Source: Bordetella hinzii LMG 13501
GTDB lineage: Bacteria; Pseudomonadota; Gammaproteobacteria; Burkholderiales; Burkholderiaceae_B
DNA length: 64,000 bases
NCBI RefSeq assembly: GCF_001548475.1
Contig: NZ_LRUJ01000007.1
Location: 105,778 to 169,777 of the forward strand
Direction of reading: 5' to 3'
In this document: positions 55,338 through 64,000 of the stretch, one piece after another
Numbering within the stretch: position 1 is the stretch's first letter
Layout: every line of letters starts with the position of its first letter
Position numbers and translations under genes: made by a program
Notes under the pieces: generated by a model
What the model was told of the DNA's origin: nothing
Seen by the model: the letters and a program-made list of their open reading frames with translations, nothing else
Databases searched by the model: none

Positions 55338-56141
55338 CTATTGCTGGTGGGCGGCCTGGACCTGCACCGAAACGCTCATGACCTCGCCGCCGCCGCCGTT
55401 GCGCACACCGCGCACCGGCGAGGCCGAGTCATAGTCGCGGGCCACGGCCAGCCGGCAATGGCAGTCCGAGGCGAACTGGCGGTTGGTGATGTCCACGCTG
55501 ACCCAGCCCTGGCCATCGAGCCAGACATCGGCCCAGGCGTGGCTGGCCGCGTGGGCGGCTTCGGTGTAGAGGTAGCCGCTGACGTAGCGCGCCGGCACGC
55601 CCAGGCCGCGCGCGCAGGCCAGAAAGAGATGGGCGTGGTCTTGGCAGACGCCATGGCCCAGTTTCAGGACTTCGCCGGCGGCCGTGCCGACATCGGTGGC
55701 GCCGGGCTCGTAATGCACGCGATCGCAAATGGCTTCGGCCAGGGTCAGGGCGTCATGCGGGGTCTTCATGCCTTGCGACAGCGCGCCCCGAGTGAAGTCG
55801 CGCACCGCGGCGTCGGCATGCGTCAACGGCGTGGGCACGCAGAAGGCATGCAGGGGCAGGCGGTGGTCTTCGTCAGGCAGCCGTCCCTCGGGCAGCATGT
55901 CGATCTCGATGTGGCCGGTGACGCGCAGTTCGATTTCATCATGTGGCCGGGTCATGGTCAGGGTGTGGGTGATGTTGCCGAAGGCATCGACCTGTTCCTG
56001 CAGAGGGCCGGGCGCGTCGATGAACCAGCGCAGGGCGCGCTGGTGCTCGTCCTGGCGCGGCGTCAGGCGCAGGACCTGGATGCTGTAGCTCACCGGCGAG
56101 GTGTAACGATAGTGGGTGACGTGGCGGATCAGGTGCTTCAT
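55338..56141 (-). CDS. Transglutaminase-like cysteine protease
   Basis: A 267-aa protein with an N-terminal beta domain (HVTHYRYTSPVSYSIQVLRL) and a transglutaminase core. The catalytic triad is C166 (GHGVCQDHAHL), H201 (ASHAWADVWL) and D217 (VSVDITN). No signal peptide is seen, so it is probably cytoplasmic. It lies between Anbu and the alpha-E gene and is thought to act on the same unknown peptide or amide product. The ATG at 56141 fits the family start. Confidence 0.9.
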   Translation of the reverse strand: MKHLIRHVTHYRYTSPVSYSIQVLRLTPRQDEHQRALRWFIDAPGPLQEQVDAFGNITHTLTMTRPHDEIELRVTGHIEIDMLPEGRLPDEDHRLPLHAFCVPTPLTHADAAVRDFTRGALSQGMKTPHDALTLAEAICDRVHYEPGATDVGTAAGEVLKLGHGVCQDHAHLFLACARGLGVPARYVSGYLYTEAAHAASHAWADVWLDGQGWVSVDITNRQFASDCHCRLAVARDYDSASPVRGVRNGGGGEVMSVSVQVQAAHQQ

Positions 56142-56154
56142 GCGGGCTCCGGGG

Positions 56155-57087
56155 TCAGGTCGACAGCGGCAGCAGGAAATCCTGGCTGATGCGGTTGCCC
56201 AGGTCATTGATGCGTTCGAGAAAGCTTTCCAGAAAGCCGTGCAGGCCGCCGCGCAGGATGTCCTCCACACGGCCGAAGCGCAGTTCCGCGCTCAGCCTGC
56301 CGGCGCGGCGTTCGGTTTCGGCCGAGCGCTCATTGGCCACCCTGGCCAGGTTGTCGGCCACGGCCTGCGTCGAGGCCAGCAGCGAGCGGGGCATGTCGCC
56401 GTGCAGGATGAGCAGTTCGGCCACGCGGTCGGGCGTGACCACGTCGCGGTAGACCTTGCGATAGATCTCCAGGCCGGAGACCGAGCTCAGGATGGCCGAC
56501 CAGCGGTAGAACTCGTTCTGCGGGCCGTGCTCGCCTTCATGGAATTTCACGTCCAGCAGGCGCGCGGTGTTGTCGGCGCGCTCCAGGTGCATGCCAAGGC
56601 GGAGAAAGCACAGCGCCTCGTCTTCGAGCATGGTGCCCAGGGTGACGCCGCGCGCGACGTGCGAGCGGAATTTCACCCATTCGAAGAACTCGCCCGGATT
56701 GCGTTCCAGCAGGCCGGATTGCAGGTGTTTTTGCAGTTCCAGCCAGGTGCTGTTGTAGGTTTCCCAGAGTTCGGTGGTGAGACTGCCGCGCACGGCGCGG
56801 GCGTTTTCGCGCGCGGCGCGCAGGCAGGCATGGATGGAGGAGGGATTGTCGGGATCGCGCACCATGAAGTGCAGCACGCTGGCCGGGGTGAGCGCGTCGT
56901 GCCGGGCCTCGTAGTGACGGTGCAGCTCCGAGATGCGCAGCAGGGCGCGCCAGGAGTTCTCGCGGGTAAGCGCATCCTGGGGCAGCAGCGACATCTGCAG
57001 ATTGACATCCAGCATGCGCGCCGTGCTTTCGGCGCGCTCGATGTAGCGGCACATCCAGAAAAGATGGTCGGCGGTTCGGCTCAGCAT
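56155..57087 (-). CDS. Alpha-E domain protein
   Basis: A 310-aa all-helical protein of the alpha-E (DUF403) family, starting MLSRTADHLFWMCRYIERAE and containing ARMLDVNLQMSL. It has no known catalytic activity, but is invariably next to the circularly permuted ATP-grasp gene. Its ATG lies two bases after that gene, so they are co-translated. It may form a complex with the ligase. Confidence 0.92.
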   Translation of the reverse strand: MLSRTADHLFWMCRYIERAESTARMLDVNLQMSLLPQDALTRENSWRALLRISELHRHYEARHDALTPASVLHFMVRDPDNPSSIHACLRAARENARAVRGSLTTELWETYNSTWLELQKHLQSGLLERNPGEFFEWVKFRSHVARGVTLGTMLEDEALCFLRLGMHLERADNTARLLDVKFHEGEHGPQNEFYRWSAILSSVSGLEIYRKVYRDVVTPDRVAELLILHGDMPRSLLASTQAVADNLARVANERSAETERRAGRLSAELRFGRVEDILRGGLHGFLESFLERINDLGNRISQDFLLPLST

Positions 57088-57089
57088 GG

Positions 57090-58514
57090 TCAGTCTTCCA
57101 GTACCCAGGTGTCCTTGGTGCCCCCGCCCTGGCTGCTGTTGACCACCAGCGAGCCCTCGGTCAGGGCCACGCGGCACAGGCCGCCCGGCACGGTGCGGAT
57201 ATCCTTGCCGCACAGGACGTAGGGGCGCAGGTCCACGTGGCGCGGCGCCACGCCGGATTCCACATAGGTGGGGATGGTCGACAGCGACAGCGTGGGCTGC
57301 GCGATGTAGTTGGCCGGATTGGCCAGCACGCGCTGCTTGAAGTCTTCCACTTCCTGGCGGCTGGCGCAGGGGCCGACCAGCATGCCGTAGCCGCCGGCGC
57401 CGTGGACCTCTTTGACGACCAGGTCCTGCATGTGCGCCAGCACATGCGAGCATTCCTCGGGCCGCGCGCACTGCCAGGTCGGCACATTGGACAGCAGCGG
57501 CTCTTCGCCCAGGTAGAAGCGGATCATCTCCGGGACATAGAGATAGGTGGACTTGTCGTCGGCGATGCCCGTGCCGATGGCGTTGGCCAGAGTGACGCGG
57601 CCGGCGCGATAGGCCGACAGCAGGCCGGGCACGCCCAGCGCCGAGTCCGCCCGGAACGAGAGGGGATCGAGAAAATCGTCGTCCAGCCGGCGGTAGATCA
57701 CATCCACGCGGCGCGGGCCGCGCGTGGTGCGCATATAGACGGTGTTCTGCTCGACGAAGAGATCCTGGCCTTCGACCAGCTCGACGCCCATTTGCTGGGC
57801 CAGGAAGGCATGTTCGAAATAGGCCGAGTTGTACATGCCCGGGGTGAGCACCACCACCGTGGGATCGTCATTGCCGCCCGGGGCGACTTCGCGCAGATTG
57901 TCCAACAGCAGATCGGGATAGTGCGCCACGGGCCGGACCTTGTTGCTGCCGAAGGCGTCTGGCATCAGGCGCATGGACATCTTGCGGTTTTCCAGCATGT
58001 AGGAAACACCGGAGGGCACGCGCAGATTGTCCTCCAGTACATAGAACTCGCCCGCGCCGGCGCGCACGATGTCCACGCCCGCGACGTGACAATAGATATC
58101 CTCGGCGACGTCGATGTCTTGCATCTCCGGCCGGTATTGCGCGTTGAGAAAGACTTGTTCGGCCGGCACGATGCCGGCGCGCACGATATCGTGGTCGTGA
58201 TAGATATCGTGGATGAAACGGTTGAGCGCGCGCACGCGCTGCTTCAGGCCGGCATCCAGGCGCTGCCACTCGGCCGCGGCGATGATGCGCGGGATGAGGT
58301 CGAAGGGGATGAGGCGCTCGGTGCCTGCCGCGTCGCCCGCCACGGAAAAGGTGATGCCCACGCGCCGGAAGCTCAGGTCGGCCTCGATCTGGCGCGCCGC
58401 CATCGCTTCGGCGGGCTGGCCGTCCAGCCAATAGGCATAGCCCTCATAGTGGGGACGGACGCGGCCCTGGGCGTCGAACATCTCGTCAAAGGCAATGGCG
58501 GGCCCGTCCTTCAT
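57090..58514 (-). CDS. Circularly permuted ATP-grasp protein
   Basis: A 474-aa ATP-grasp enzyme of the circularly permuted type. Landmarks include the N-terminal FDEMFDAQGRVRPHYEGY, LEDNLRVPSGVSYMLENR near residue 160, and VVKEVHGAGGYGMLVGP near 360. It should ligate a carboxylate to an amine in an ATP-dependent way, possibly making a short peptide or amide tag. It is the first gene of the Anbu operon. The substrate is unknown. Confidence 0.92.
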   Translation of the reverse strand: MKDGPAIAFDEMFDAQGRVRPHYEGYAYWLDGQPAEAMAARQIEADLSFRRVGITFSVAGDAAGTERLIPFDLIPRIIAAAEWQRLDAGLKQRVRALNRFIHDIYHDHDIVRAGIVPAEQVFLNAQYRPEMQDIDVAEDIYCHVAGVDIVRAGAGEFYVLEDNLRVPSGVSYMLENRKMSMRLMPDAFGSNKVRPVAHYPDLLLDNLREVAPGGNDDPTVVVLTPGMYNSAYFEHAFLAQQMGVELVEGQDLFVEQNTVYMRTTRGPRRVDVIYRRLDDDFLDPLSFRADSALGVPGLLSAYRAGRVTLANAIGTGIADDKSTYLYVPEMIRFYLGEEPLLSNVPTWQCARPEECSHVLAHMQDLVVKEVHGAGGYGMLVGPCASRQEVEDFKQRVLANPANYIAQPTLSLSTIPTYVESGVAPRHVDLRPYVLCGKDIRTVPGGLCRVALTEGSLVVNSSQGGGTKDTWVLED

Positions 58515-58666
58515 GTTGTCTCCTGCGGTGGCGCGGCCACCTTGGCGGCGCCATTTACAGAAGGATCAAGCAAGCCCCATGCCAGCTTGGGCATGCACGG
58601 TGGCGCCCGGGGCGCACGCCGGCGCGCACCATAAGAGGTGCCGGCCGGTGCTTCAGGATGGTGCGT

Positions 58667-59344
58667 CTAGCGCAAAATGTGCGAAAACACGCTGCCGCGG
58701 CCGGCCGGCAGGCCGCCGGTTTCCAGCGGCGCCTCGGGCACCCACCCCGAGGGCGTGAGCACGGCGGCCAGGGGGACGTCATGCGGGGCCGGCTTGTAGT
58801 CTTCCGGCAACAGTCCTTCGTCCCAGGCAATACCGATAGCCGTATGGGGATGGCCGGCCGCGGTCAGGGCGGCCAGCGTGCGGTCGTAGTAGCCGCCACC
58901 ATAGCCCAGCCGCTCGGCGCCGGCTGTATACCCCAGGGTGGGCACCAGCAGCACATCGGGAACGACGAGGTCGCCATCCCGCGGTTCGGCGATGCCATAG
59001 GCGCCCGCCTGCATGGGGGCATCCGGCGTCCAGCGGCGGAATTCCAGGGCGGCTCCCCGGTCGCGCACCACGGGCAGGCAGACGGTGATGCCGGCGTCGG
59101 CCCACTGTTGTAACAGCGGCCGCAGGTCCGGCTCTTCGGCCATGGGCCAGAAGGCCGCGACGCTTTGCAGCGGCCGGCCCAGCCCGGCCGCCCGTTCGCG
59201 CGCCATATTGAGCCACGTGAAGAGGCGGCCGCGCATCATCAGCGCACCCCGGCTGCGTTGATTTTCGGGCAGCTCGGCGCGTTGGCGGCGCAATCGCGCG
59301 CGCAGCGCGACTGCGGTATTCTCTCCAGTATTTTGGGTCTGCAT
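58667..59344 (-). CDS. 5-formyltetrahydrofolate cyclo-ligase
   Basis: A 225-aa protein matching MTHFS (YgfA/FAU1). RLRRQRAELPENQ starts the family block. The ATP/folate segment is in LVPTLGYTAGAERLGYGGGYYDRTL near residue 135, with the GGGYYDR signature. It salvages 5-formyl-THF to methenyl-THF. It is divergent from the slt gene. A 152-base gap with no visible gene separates it from the ATP-grasp gene. Confidence 0.93.
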   Translation of the reverse strand: MQTQNTGENTAVALRARLRRQRAELPENQRSRGALMMRGRLFTWLNMARERAAGLGRPLQSVAAFWPMAEEPDLRPLLQQWADAGITVCLPVVRDRGAALEFRRWTPDAPMQAGAYGIAEPRDGDLVVPDVLLVPTLGYTAGAERLGYGGGYYDRTLAALTAAGHPHTAIGIAWDEGLLPEDYKPAPHDVPLAAVLTPSGWVPEAPLETGGLPAGRGSVFSHILR

Positions 59345-59389
59345 ACGGGCGGGCCTGGTCTAGCGGTGTAAGGCGTGAAGGGGCGGACG

Positions 59390-61519
59390 ATGAAGCCTAC
59401 GGTGAAAGCGGGGCGTCAATCCCAACGGTATCAGAATTCCTTGGCATCGGGCGGGCTGCGGCGCCTGCTGCCGCTGCTGGCCCTGCTGGCCGCGGGCTGT
59501 GCGCCAGTGGACGCGCAGCAGCGCGCCGAGCCGGCCGCCTCGCCGGGGCCGGCGCTGGCCTTGCAGGCCTCGCTGGCGCCCGAGCAGGCTGCGCGGCCCA
59601 TCGCCGTGCCGCGCGCCGTGTTGGCCGGGCTGCCCGCGTCGCCCGATTCGACGGCCCGCCAAGCGGTGGTCGCGGCGCGCGAGGCCATGATGCGCAAGCA
59701 GTGGTCGGTGCTGGGCGCGCTTGCGCCCCAGGCCGAACCTGATGTGCTGGGCGCCTACCCGCAATATTGGCTGCTGCGCTATCAACTGGCCGCGCCGCCC
59801 AATGGCGTGCGTCCCGACAGCCAGCTCACGCGATTCCTGGCCGCCAACGCCGGCAGCTACCTCGAAGACCGGCTGCGCACCGACTGGATACTGGCCGCCG
59901 CGCGCAGCGGGGACTTCGAGACGGTGCGCCGCCTGGCGCCGGCCAAGGCCGGCAATGCCCAGGTGGCTTGCGCGGTGCTCGATGCGCGCCACATGACGGG
60001 CAAGCGCGCCACGGCCGAAGAGGCGCTGAAGGTCTTCGCGCCGGGTTCGGCCTGCTGGGCGCTGTATGACCAATTGGTCGCCGACCGCATCCTCGGCTGG
60101 GATGAGCTCCTGCCGCAATTGCGCGATGCCATCGAAAACAACCGGACCACGGACGCGCGCAAGCTGGTGCAGTATCTGTTCGAGCCGCAGGACGTCAAGA
60201 CCTACGACCTGATGATGCGCGACCCGATGAAGTGGCTGGTGCGCCAGGGCAAGTCGCCGGTGGGCCGCAATGAAAAGGAGCTGATCACCTTGGCGCTGGC
60301 CCGCCTGGCGCGCTCGGATATCAGCGTGGCCGACTCCTATCTGGAGCGCGAATGGGCCCGGCATCTGCCCCGTGCCCATCTGGCCTGGGTACGCGGGCAG
60401 TATGCGCTGGCCGCCGCCGTCGCGCTCGATCCGCGCGCCTATGATTGGTATCGCGAGGCGGGCCACATCCGCATGACGGACAACAACCACGCCTGGAAAG
60501 TCCGCGCCGCGCTGCGCCAGCAGCGCGTGGACTGGAAATGGGTCGTGGCCTCGATAGACGAGATGTCCCCTGCCCAGCGCAATGAAGAAGTCTGGGTCTA
60601 TTGGAAAGCGCGCGGGCAGGCCGCGCTGGGCCAGACCGCCGAGGCGCAGCGCGCCTACGCCAGCATCGCCGGCCAGTTCAATTTCTATGGCCAGCTTGCC
60701 ACCGAGGAGCTGGGCCAGCGTATCCAGCTGCCACCCCAGGCCGCGCCGGTCAATGACGCCGAAATGCGTGAGGCCCGCGCCAATCCCGCGCTGGTGCGCG
60801 CCGTGCATATGTTCCGCCTGGGCTGGCGCTCGGAAGCCGTGCCCGAATGGAATTTCGCCCTGCGCGGCATGAATGACCGCCAGCTGCTGGCTGCCGCCGA
60901 GCTGGCGCGGGCCGAGGGTATTTATGACCGCGTGGTCAACACCTCGGAGCGCACCGAACGCGAGTTCGATTTTTCGCAACGCTATATCGCGCCCTTCGAG
61001 GGCCGCGTGTCGGCCAAGGCGCGCGCGCTGGACGTGGACCCGGCCTGGGTCTACGGCCTCATCCGCCAGGAGTCGCGTTTCATCATGGATGCCCGTTCGC
61101 ATGTGGGCGCCTCGGGGCTGATGCAGCTCATGCCCGCCACGGCCAAATGGGTGGCCGGCAAGATAGGGATGACCGACTTCACGCCGGGCAGTGTCAACGA
61201 TTTCGATGTCAACACCGAACTCGGCACGCAATACCTCAACATGGTGCTGCGCGACCTGGACGGCTCGCAGATGCTGGCCAGCGCCGGCTATAACGCCGGC
61301 CCGGGCCGGCCGCGCAACTGGCGCGCGACCTTCAGCCACCCGGTCGAGGGCGCAGTGTTCGCGGAAACCATCCCGTTTACCGAGACGCGCCTCTACGTCA
61401 AGAATGTGATGTCCAACGCCGTCTACTATGCGGCCATGTTCACGGGACAGCCGCAGTCGCTCAAGGAGCGGCTGGGCAATGTGGTGCCGCCGGCCGCCGT
61501 CATGGCCAAGTCGCCATGA
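59390..61519 (+). CDS. slt: Lytic murein transglycosylase (Slt70-like)
   Basis: A 709-aa periplasmic transglycosylase that cleaves peptidoglycan to 1,6-anhydroMurNAc ends. A helical U-shaped superhelix (about 60-500) precedes the catalytic C-domain: LIRQESRF carries the catalytic Glu, then [15 protein letters not shown] and [14 protein letters not shown]. The signal region ends in LLAAGC, a possible lipobox, unusual for Slt70. The ATG at 59390 with AAGGGGCGGA upstream was chosen over GTG 59375. It overlaps cca by four bases. Confidence 0.92.
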   Translation: MKPTVKAGRQSQRYQNSLASGGLRRLLPLLALLAAGCAPVDAQQRAEPAASPGPALALQASLAPEQAARPIAVPRAVLAGLPASPDSTARQAVVAAREAMMRKQWSVLGALAPQAEPDVLGAYPQYWLLRYQLAAPPNGVRPDSQLTRFLAANAGSYLEDRLRTDWILAAARSGDFETVRRLAPAKAGNAQVACAVLDARHMTGKRATAEEALKVFAPGSACWALYDQLVADRILGWDELLPQLRDAIENNRTTDARKLVQYLFEPQDVKTYDLMMRDPMKWLVRQGKSPVGRNEKELITLALARLARSDISVADSYLEREWARHLPRAHLAWVRGQYALAAAVALDPRAYDWYREAGHIRMTDNNHAWKVRAALRQQRVDWKWVVASIDEMSPAQRNEEVWVYWKARGQAALGQTAEAQRAYASIAGQFNFYGQLATEELGQRIQLPPQAAPVNDAEMREARANPALVRAVHMFRLGWRSEAVPEWNFALRGMNDRQLLAAAELARAEGIYDRVVNTSERTEREFDFSQRYIAPFEGRVSAKARALDVDPAWVYGLIRQESRFIMDARSHVGASGLMQLMPATAKWVAGKIGMTDFTPGSVNDFDVNTELGTQYLNMVLRDLDGSQMLASAGYNAGPGRPRNWRATFSHPVEGAVFAETIPFTETRLYVKNVMSNAVYYAAMFTGQPQSLKERLGNVVPPAAVMAKSP

Positions 61520-62607
61520 GCGCCACGCCGGATCCGGCCACCGCGGGCCTGGAGGTCTACATCGTCGGCGGCGCGGTGCGCGACGCGCTCCTGGGATTGC
61601 CAGCCGGTGACCGCGATTGGGTGGTGGTGGGCGCGACGCCCGAGGAGATGGTCAGGCGCGGCTTCATCCCGGTGGGCGGCGATTTCCCGGTGTTTCTGCA
61701 CCCGGTGAGCAAGGAGGAGTACGCCCTGGCGCGCACCGAGCGCAAATCGGGACGCGGCTACAAGGGCTTTACCTTCTACACCGGCGCCGACGTCAGCCTG
61801 GAGCAGGACCTGCGTCGGCGCGATTTCACCGTCAACGCCATCGCGCGCGCGCGGGATGGCCGGCTTGTCGACCCCCTGGGCGGCCAGGCCGACTTGCGCG
61901 CGCGGCGCTTTCGCCACGTGGGCGAAGCCTTTGCCGAGGACCCGGTGCGCATCTTGCGGCTGGGCCGCTTTGCGGCCCGCTTCACCGATTTCGGCGTGGC
62001 GCCCGAAACGCGGGCGCTCTGCCAGGAGATGGTGGCCCAGGGCGAGGTCGATGCGCTGGTGCCCGAGCGCGTCTGGAAGGAATTGTCGCGCGGCCTCATG
62101 GAGGCCATGCCTTCGCGCATGCTGCGCATCTGGGACGACTGCGGCGCCCTGTCCCGCGTGATGCCGCAATTGGCGCAATGGGAAGCCATTGCGCCGGACC
62201 TGGACGAGGCGGCGCGGCGCGGGCTGCCGCTGCCCGGCCGCTATGCCTTGCTGACCCGCCTGAGCCCCGGGCGCGACGCCTTGGCCGCGCGCCTGCGCGT
62301 GCCGGGCGAGTGCGCTGACCAGGCGCGCCTGTTGCCCGTGTGGCTGCAAGCCTTGCCGGCGGCATCGGTGTCCGCGCGCCTGGACCTCATCGAGCGTTGC
62401 GACGGCTTGCGCAAGCCCGAGCGTTTCCTGGCCTTGGCCGAGACAGCATCGGTCGTGGCCGAGGTTGATGCCAGCCAATGGCGCGGCGACCTGGAGGCGG
62501 TGCGCGGCGTCGATGCCGGCGCCATCGCGCGGCAATGCGCGGGCGAGCCCGCGCGCATCAAGCCGGCCTTGCGCCAGGCACGCCTGGCGGCCCTGGCCGC
62601 GGCCTAG
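61516..62607 (+). CDS. cca: CCA-adding tRNA nucleotidyltransferase
   Basis: A 363-aa class II nucleotidyltransferase that adds or repairs CCA at tRNA 3' ends. [12 protein letters not shown] near residue 16, the catalytic [23 protein letters not shown] and [11 protein letters not shown] (RRD-NA motif) are present. The length (363) fits the short form without the HD domain of the E. coli enzyme (412). ATGA overlap with slt; its stop overlaps the convergent MidA gene. Confidence 0.95.
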   Translation: MSATPDPATAGLEVYIVGGAVRDALLGLPAGDRDWVVVGATPEEMVRRGFIPVGGDFPVFLHPVSKEEYALARTERKSGRGYKGFTFYTGADVSLEQDLRRRDFTVNAIARARDGRLVDPLGGQADLRARRFRHVGEAFAEDPVRILRLGRFAARFTDFGVAPETRALCQEMVAQGEVDALVPERVWKELSRGLMEAMPSRMLRIWDDCGALSRVMPQLAQWEAIAPDLDEAARRGLPLPGRYALLTRLSPGRDALAARLRVPGECADQARLLPVWLQALPAASVSARLDLIERCDGLRKPERFLALAETASVVAEVDASQWRGDLEAVRGVDAGAIARQCAGEPARIKPALRQARLAALAAA

Positions 62608-63776
62608 AGACTGCCGCGGCGGTCGCCGCGCGTGAATCCCATCGGGCCGGCCGGCACGCCGCGGCCGATGGCAAGCACTTTGAAGAGTTCGCCCATCTCG
62701 GCTTCGGAGAGGAGCTTCTGCACCGGTGCGGCCGCCTGCGCATAGGCCCGGCTGTCGGCGGGGTCCAGCCGGCCCAGCAGTTCCAGCAGGCCGGCGTTCA
62801 TCAGGAAGCGCGCCTGCGAGGTATAGCCCAGCACATCCAGGCCGCCTTCGAGCGCGGCGTCGGCCATGGCGGTGAAATCCACATGCGCCGTGATGTCCTG
62901 CACGCCGGGCGCCACGAAGGGATCGGCATGCGCATGATGGCGCAGGTGGCACATCAGCGTGCCGCCCGCGCGCTGCGGGTGATAGTACTCATGCCGGGGA
63001 AAACCATAGTCGAGCAGCAGGGCGGCGCCGCGCCTGAGCCAGCGGCCCATCTCGCGCACCCAGGCCTCGGCCTGCAGGTTGATTTCCGATACATACCCGG
63101 GCAGCGCGGGCAGGCGCGCGGCGACCGCCGCGGCCAGCGCCGCATCGGCGGGGCGATCCTGCCATACGAAACCGTCCTGCCAGCCCACGCCGCGCTCCAG
63201 CACCTGGCCGTGCTCGTCAAGGCGGAACAGGCGCACCGGCATGGCGTCGAGCACTTCGTTGGCCAGCACCACGCCTTCGAAGGCCTCGGGCAGTTGGTCC
63301 AGCCATTGCACGCGGCCCGGGTCCAGGCGGGCTTGCTGGCGCGCACGCAGGTCGGCCGAGACTTCGACGATGGTGTACTCGACCGCCAGGCCCAGGCGGT
63401 CCAGCTCGGCCATCACGCCCTCGGCCAGGGCGCCGGTGCCGGCGCCGAATTCGAGCACGCGCGCCGTGCCGGTGGCTTGCAGCCACTGGGCGGCCTGACG
63501 CGCCAGCGTGCCGGCAAAGAGGGGGCTGAGTTCCGGCGCGGTGACGAAATCCCCGCCCGGCTGGCGCGCATCGCCGGGGTCCGAGGCCAGCTTGATGGAG
63601 CCGGCGGTGTAATAACCCAGGCCCGGCGCATACAGGGCCTGGGCCATCCATTGCTCGAAGGACAGCCAGCCGCCCGCGGCGTCGATCCGCCGGCGCAGGT
63701 GGGCGGCCACGGCCGCGCTGTGCGCGCTGGCCTCGGTGTCCAGGGCCGGCAGGGAAGAAGAGAGAGTCGGTTGCAT
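62604..63776 (-). CDS. MidA/NDUFAF7-type SAM-dependent methyltransferase
   Basis: A 390-aa protein of the COG1565 family. [19 protein letters not shown] near residue 40 is the family hallmark; the SAM site is [19 protein letters not shown] near 110. The mitochondrial homologue NDUFAF7 methylates an arginine of complex I subunit NDUFS2; bacterial roles are little known. Its 3' end overlaps the cca stop (TCTAGAG region) on the opposite strand. Confidence 0.9.
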   Translation of the reverse strand: MQPTLSSSLPALDTEASAHSAAVAAHLRRRIDAAGGWLSFEQWMAQALYAPGLGYYTAGSIKLASDPGDARQPGGDFVTAPELSPLFAGTLARQAAQWLQATGTARVLEFGAGTGALAEGVMAELDRLGLAVEYTIVEVSADLRARQQARLDPGRVQWLDQLPEAFEGVVLANEVLDAMPVRLFRLDEHGQVLERGVGWQDGFVWQDRPADAALAAAVAARLPALPGYVSEINLQAEAWVREMGRWLRRGAALLLDYGFPRHEYYHPQRAGGTLMCHLRHHAHADPFVAPGVQDITAHVDFTAMADAALEGGLDVLGYTSQARFLMNAGLLELLGRLDPADSRAYAQAAAPVQKLLSEAEMGELFKVLAIGRGVPAGPMGFTRGDRRGSL

Positions 63777-63828
63777 GGCGCTATTTTCCCATGCGCCCGA
63801 GGCCGGTGCTTGGCGGGGGGCGGGGACG

Positions 63829-63858
63829 AAAAAAAAACCGGGCCCTGCCGGGCCCGGT
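63829..63858 (-). terminator. Intrinsic terminator for the gene at the right edge
   Basis: The stem ACCGGGCCC/GGGCCCGGT with a four-base loop lies beside nine A residues on the plus strand (a U-tract on the minus strand). It ends the minus-strand gene entering from the right edge. Confidence 0.88.
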
Positions 63859-63876
63859 CTTCATGGCTGCTGGCGA

Positions 63877-64000
63877 TCAGCCGCGGCGGTCGCCGGCGGG
63901 CTTGCCGAAACGCTTGCCCGGCGCGCCGCGCTTGTCAAAGCTGCGCTGGGGGCGGTCGCCGAAGTCGCGCTGGGGGCGGTCGCCGAAGCTGCGCTGGGGA
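63877..64000 (-). CDS. C-terminal repeat tail of an unidentified protein (cut by window edge)
   Basis: On the minus strand an open frame enters from the right edge and stops at 63877-63879. The visible 41 residues consist of RPQRSFGD-type repeats (three near-copies) and then RGAPGKRFGKPAGDRRG. Such Arg/Gly/Asp-rich tails are common on DEAD-box RNA helicases (RhlE-type) and pseudouridine synthases. The catalytic part is outside the window, so the identity is open. Confidence 0.6.
   Translation of the reverse strand, partial: PQRSFGDRPQRDFGDRPQRSFDKRGAPGKRFGKPAGDRRG

Overview
The window is about 64 kb of GC-rich chromosome, densely packed with housekeeping and envelope genes. Several features point to a betaproteobacterium of the Alcaligenaceae, of Bordetella/Achromobacter type: a Baf-like type III pantothenate kinase behind birA, two Bug-type tripartite tricarboxylate receptors, tandem LpxL-type acyltransferases, a DksA without its zinc finger, and an SAH riboswitch before ahcY. 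This assignment is inferred from gene content and protein style, not from a database search. I see no insertion sequence, prophage, CRISPR array, rRNA or tRNA.

Layout. 1-3.4 kb: the 3' end of aspS, an EEP-family hydrolase and a ClsB-type cardiolipin synthase. 3.4-7.6 kb (minus): a DMT exporter, an MFS drug exporter, a CoxG-like SRPBCC protein and an O-antigen ligase-like protein. 7.8-13.6 kb (plus): rmlBDAC (dTDP-rhamnose) followed by waaC and waaA (LPS inner core). 13.6-15.4 kb (minus): a 54-aa membrane peptide, coaX/baf and birA. 15.5-19.6 kb: an MCE/Mla-type lipid transporter whose permease carries an N-terminal STAS-like domain, then a lipoprotein and a hydrolase. 19.7-24 kb: a DacA/C carboxypeptidase, a D-amino acid transaminase, a DUF493 protein, lipB and lipA. 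24-27.7 kb: a PduO-type adenosyltransferase, a CusF-like protein, hslVU with a sigma32-type promoter, and dksA.

27.8-36.2 kb is a zinc island: a CobW/ZNG-type GTPase, Zur, a 37-aa membrane peptide, ZnuCBA, a DUF1007 protein, a NicO-family transporter and a ZnuD-like TonB receptor. AT-rich Zur-like operators lie before the znu operon (one) and before znuD (two, in inverted orientation). The gap between zur and the GTPase gene is about 360 bp, has inverted repeats, and is entered by a near-consensus sigma32 promoter.

36.2-42 kb: xerC, a DUF484 gene, dapF and two lipid A acyltransferases (minus), then metK (plus) behind a long structured leader. 42-47 kb: a LysR regulator facing a Bug receptor, LeuC/LeuD paralogues and a dehalogenase-like hydrolase, probably a catabolic cluster. 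47-51.4 kb: a DUF1289 protein, a glycosyltransferase, SAH riboswitch-ahcY, a four-TM protein and metF, so metK, ahcY and metF of the methyl cycle all lie within 11 kb.

51.4-58.5 kb holds the two most interesting accessory loci. The first is a compact bufferin-like RiPP operon: a secreted Cys peptide, a DUF692/MNIO enzyme, a very short DUF2063 partner and DoxX. The second, convergent with it, is the Anbu proteasome-like operon: Anbu, transglutaminase, alpha-E and circularly permuted ATP-grasp. The window closes with 5-formyl-THF cyclo-ligase, Slt lytic transglycosylase, cca, a MidA-type methyltransferase and the repetitive C-terminal tail of a protein that runs off the edge.
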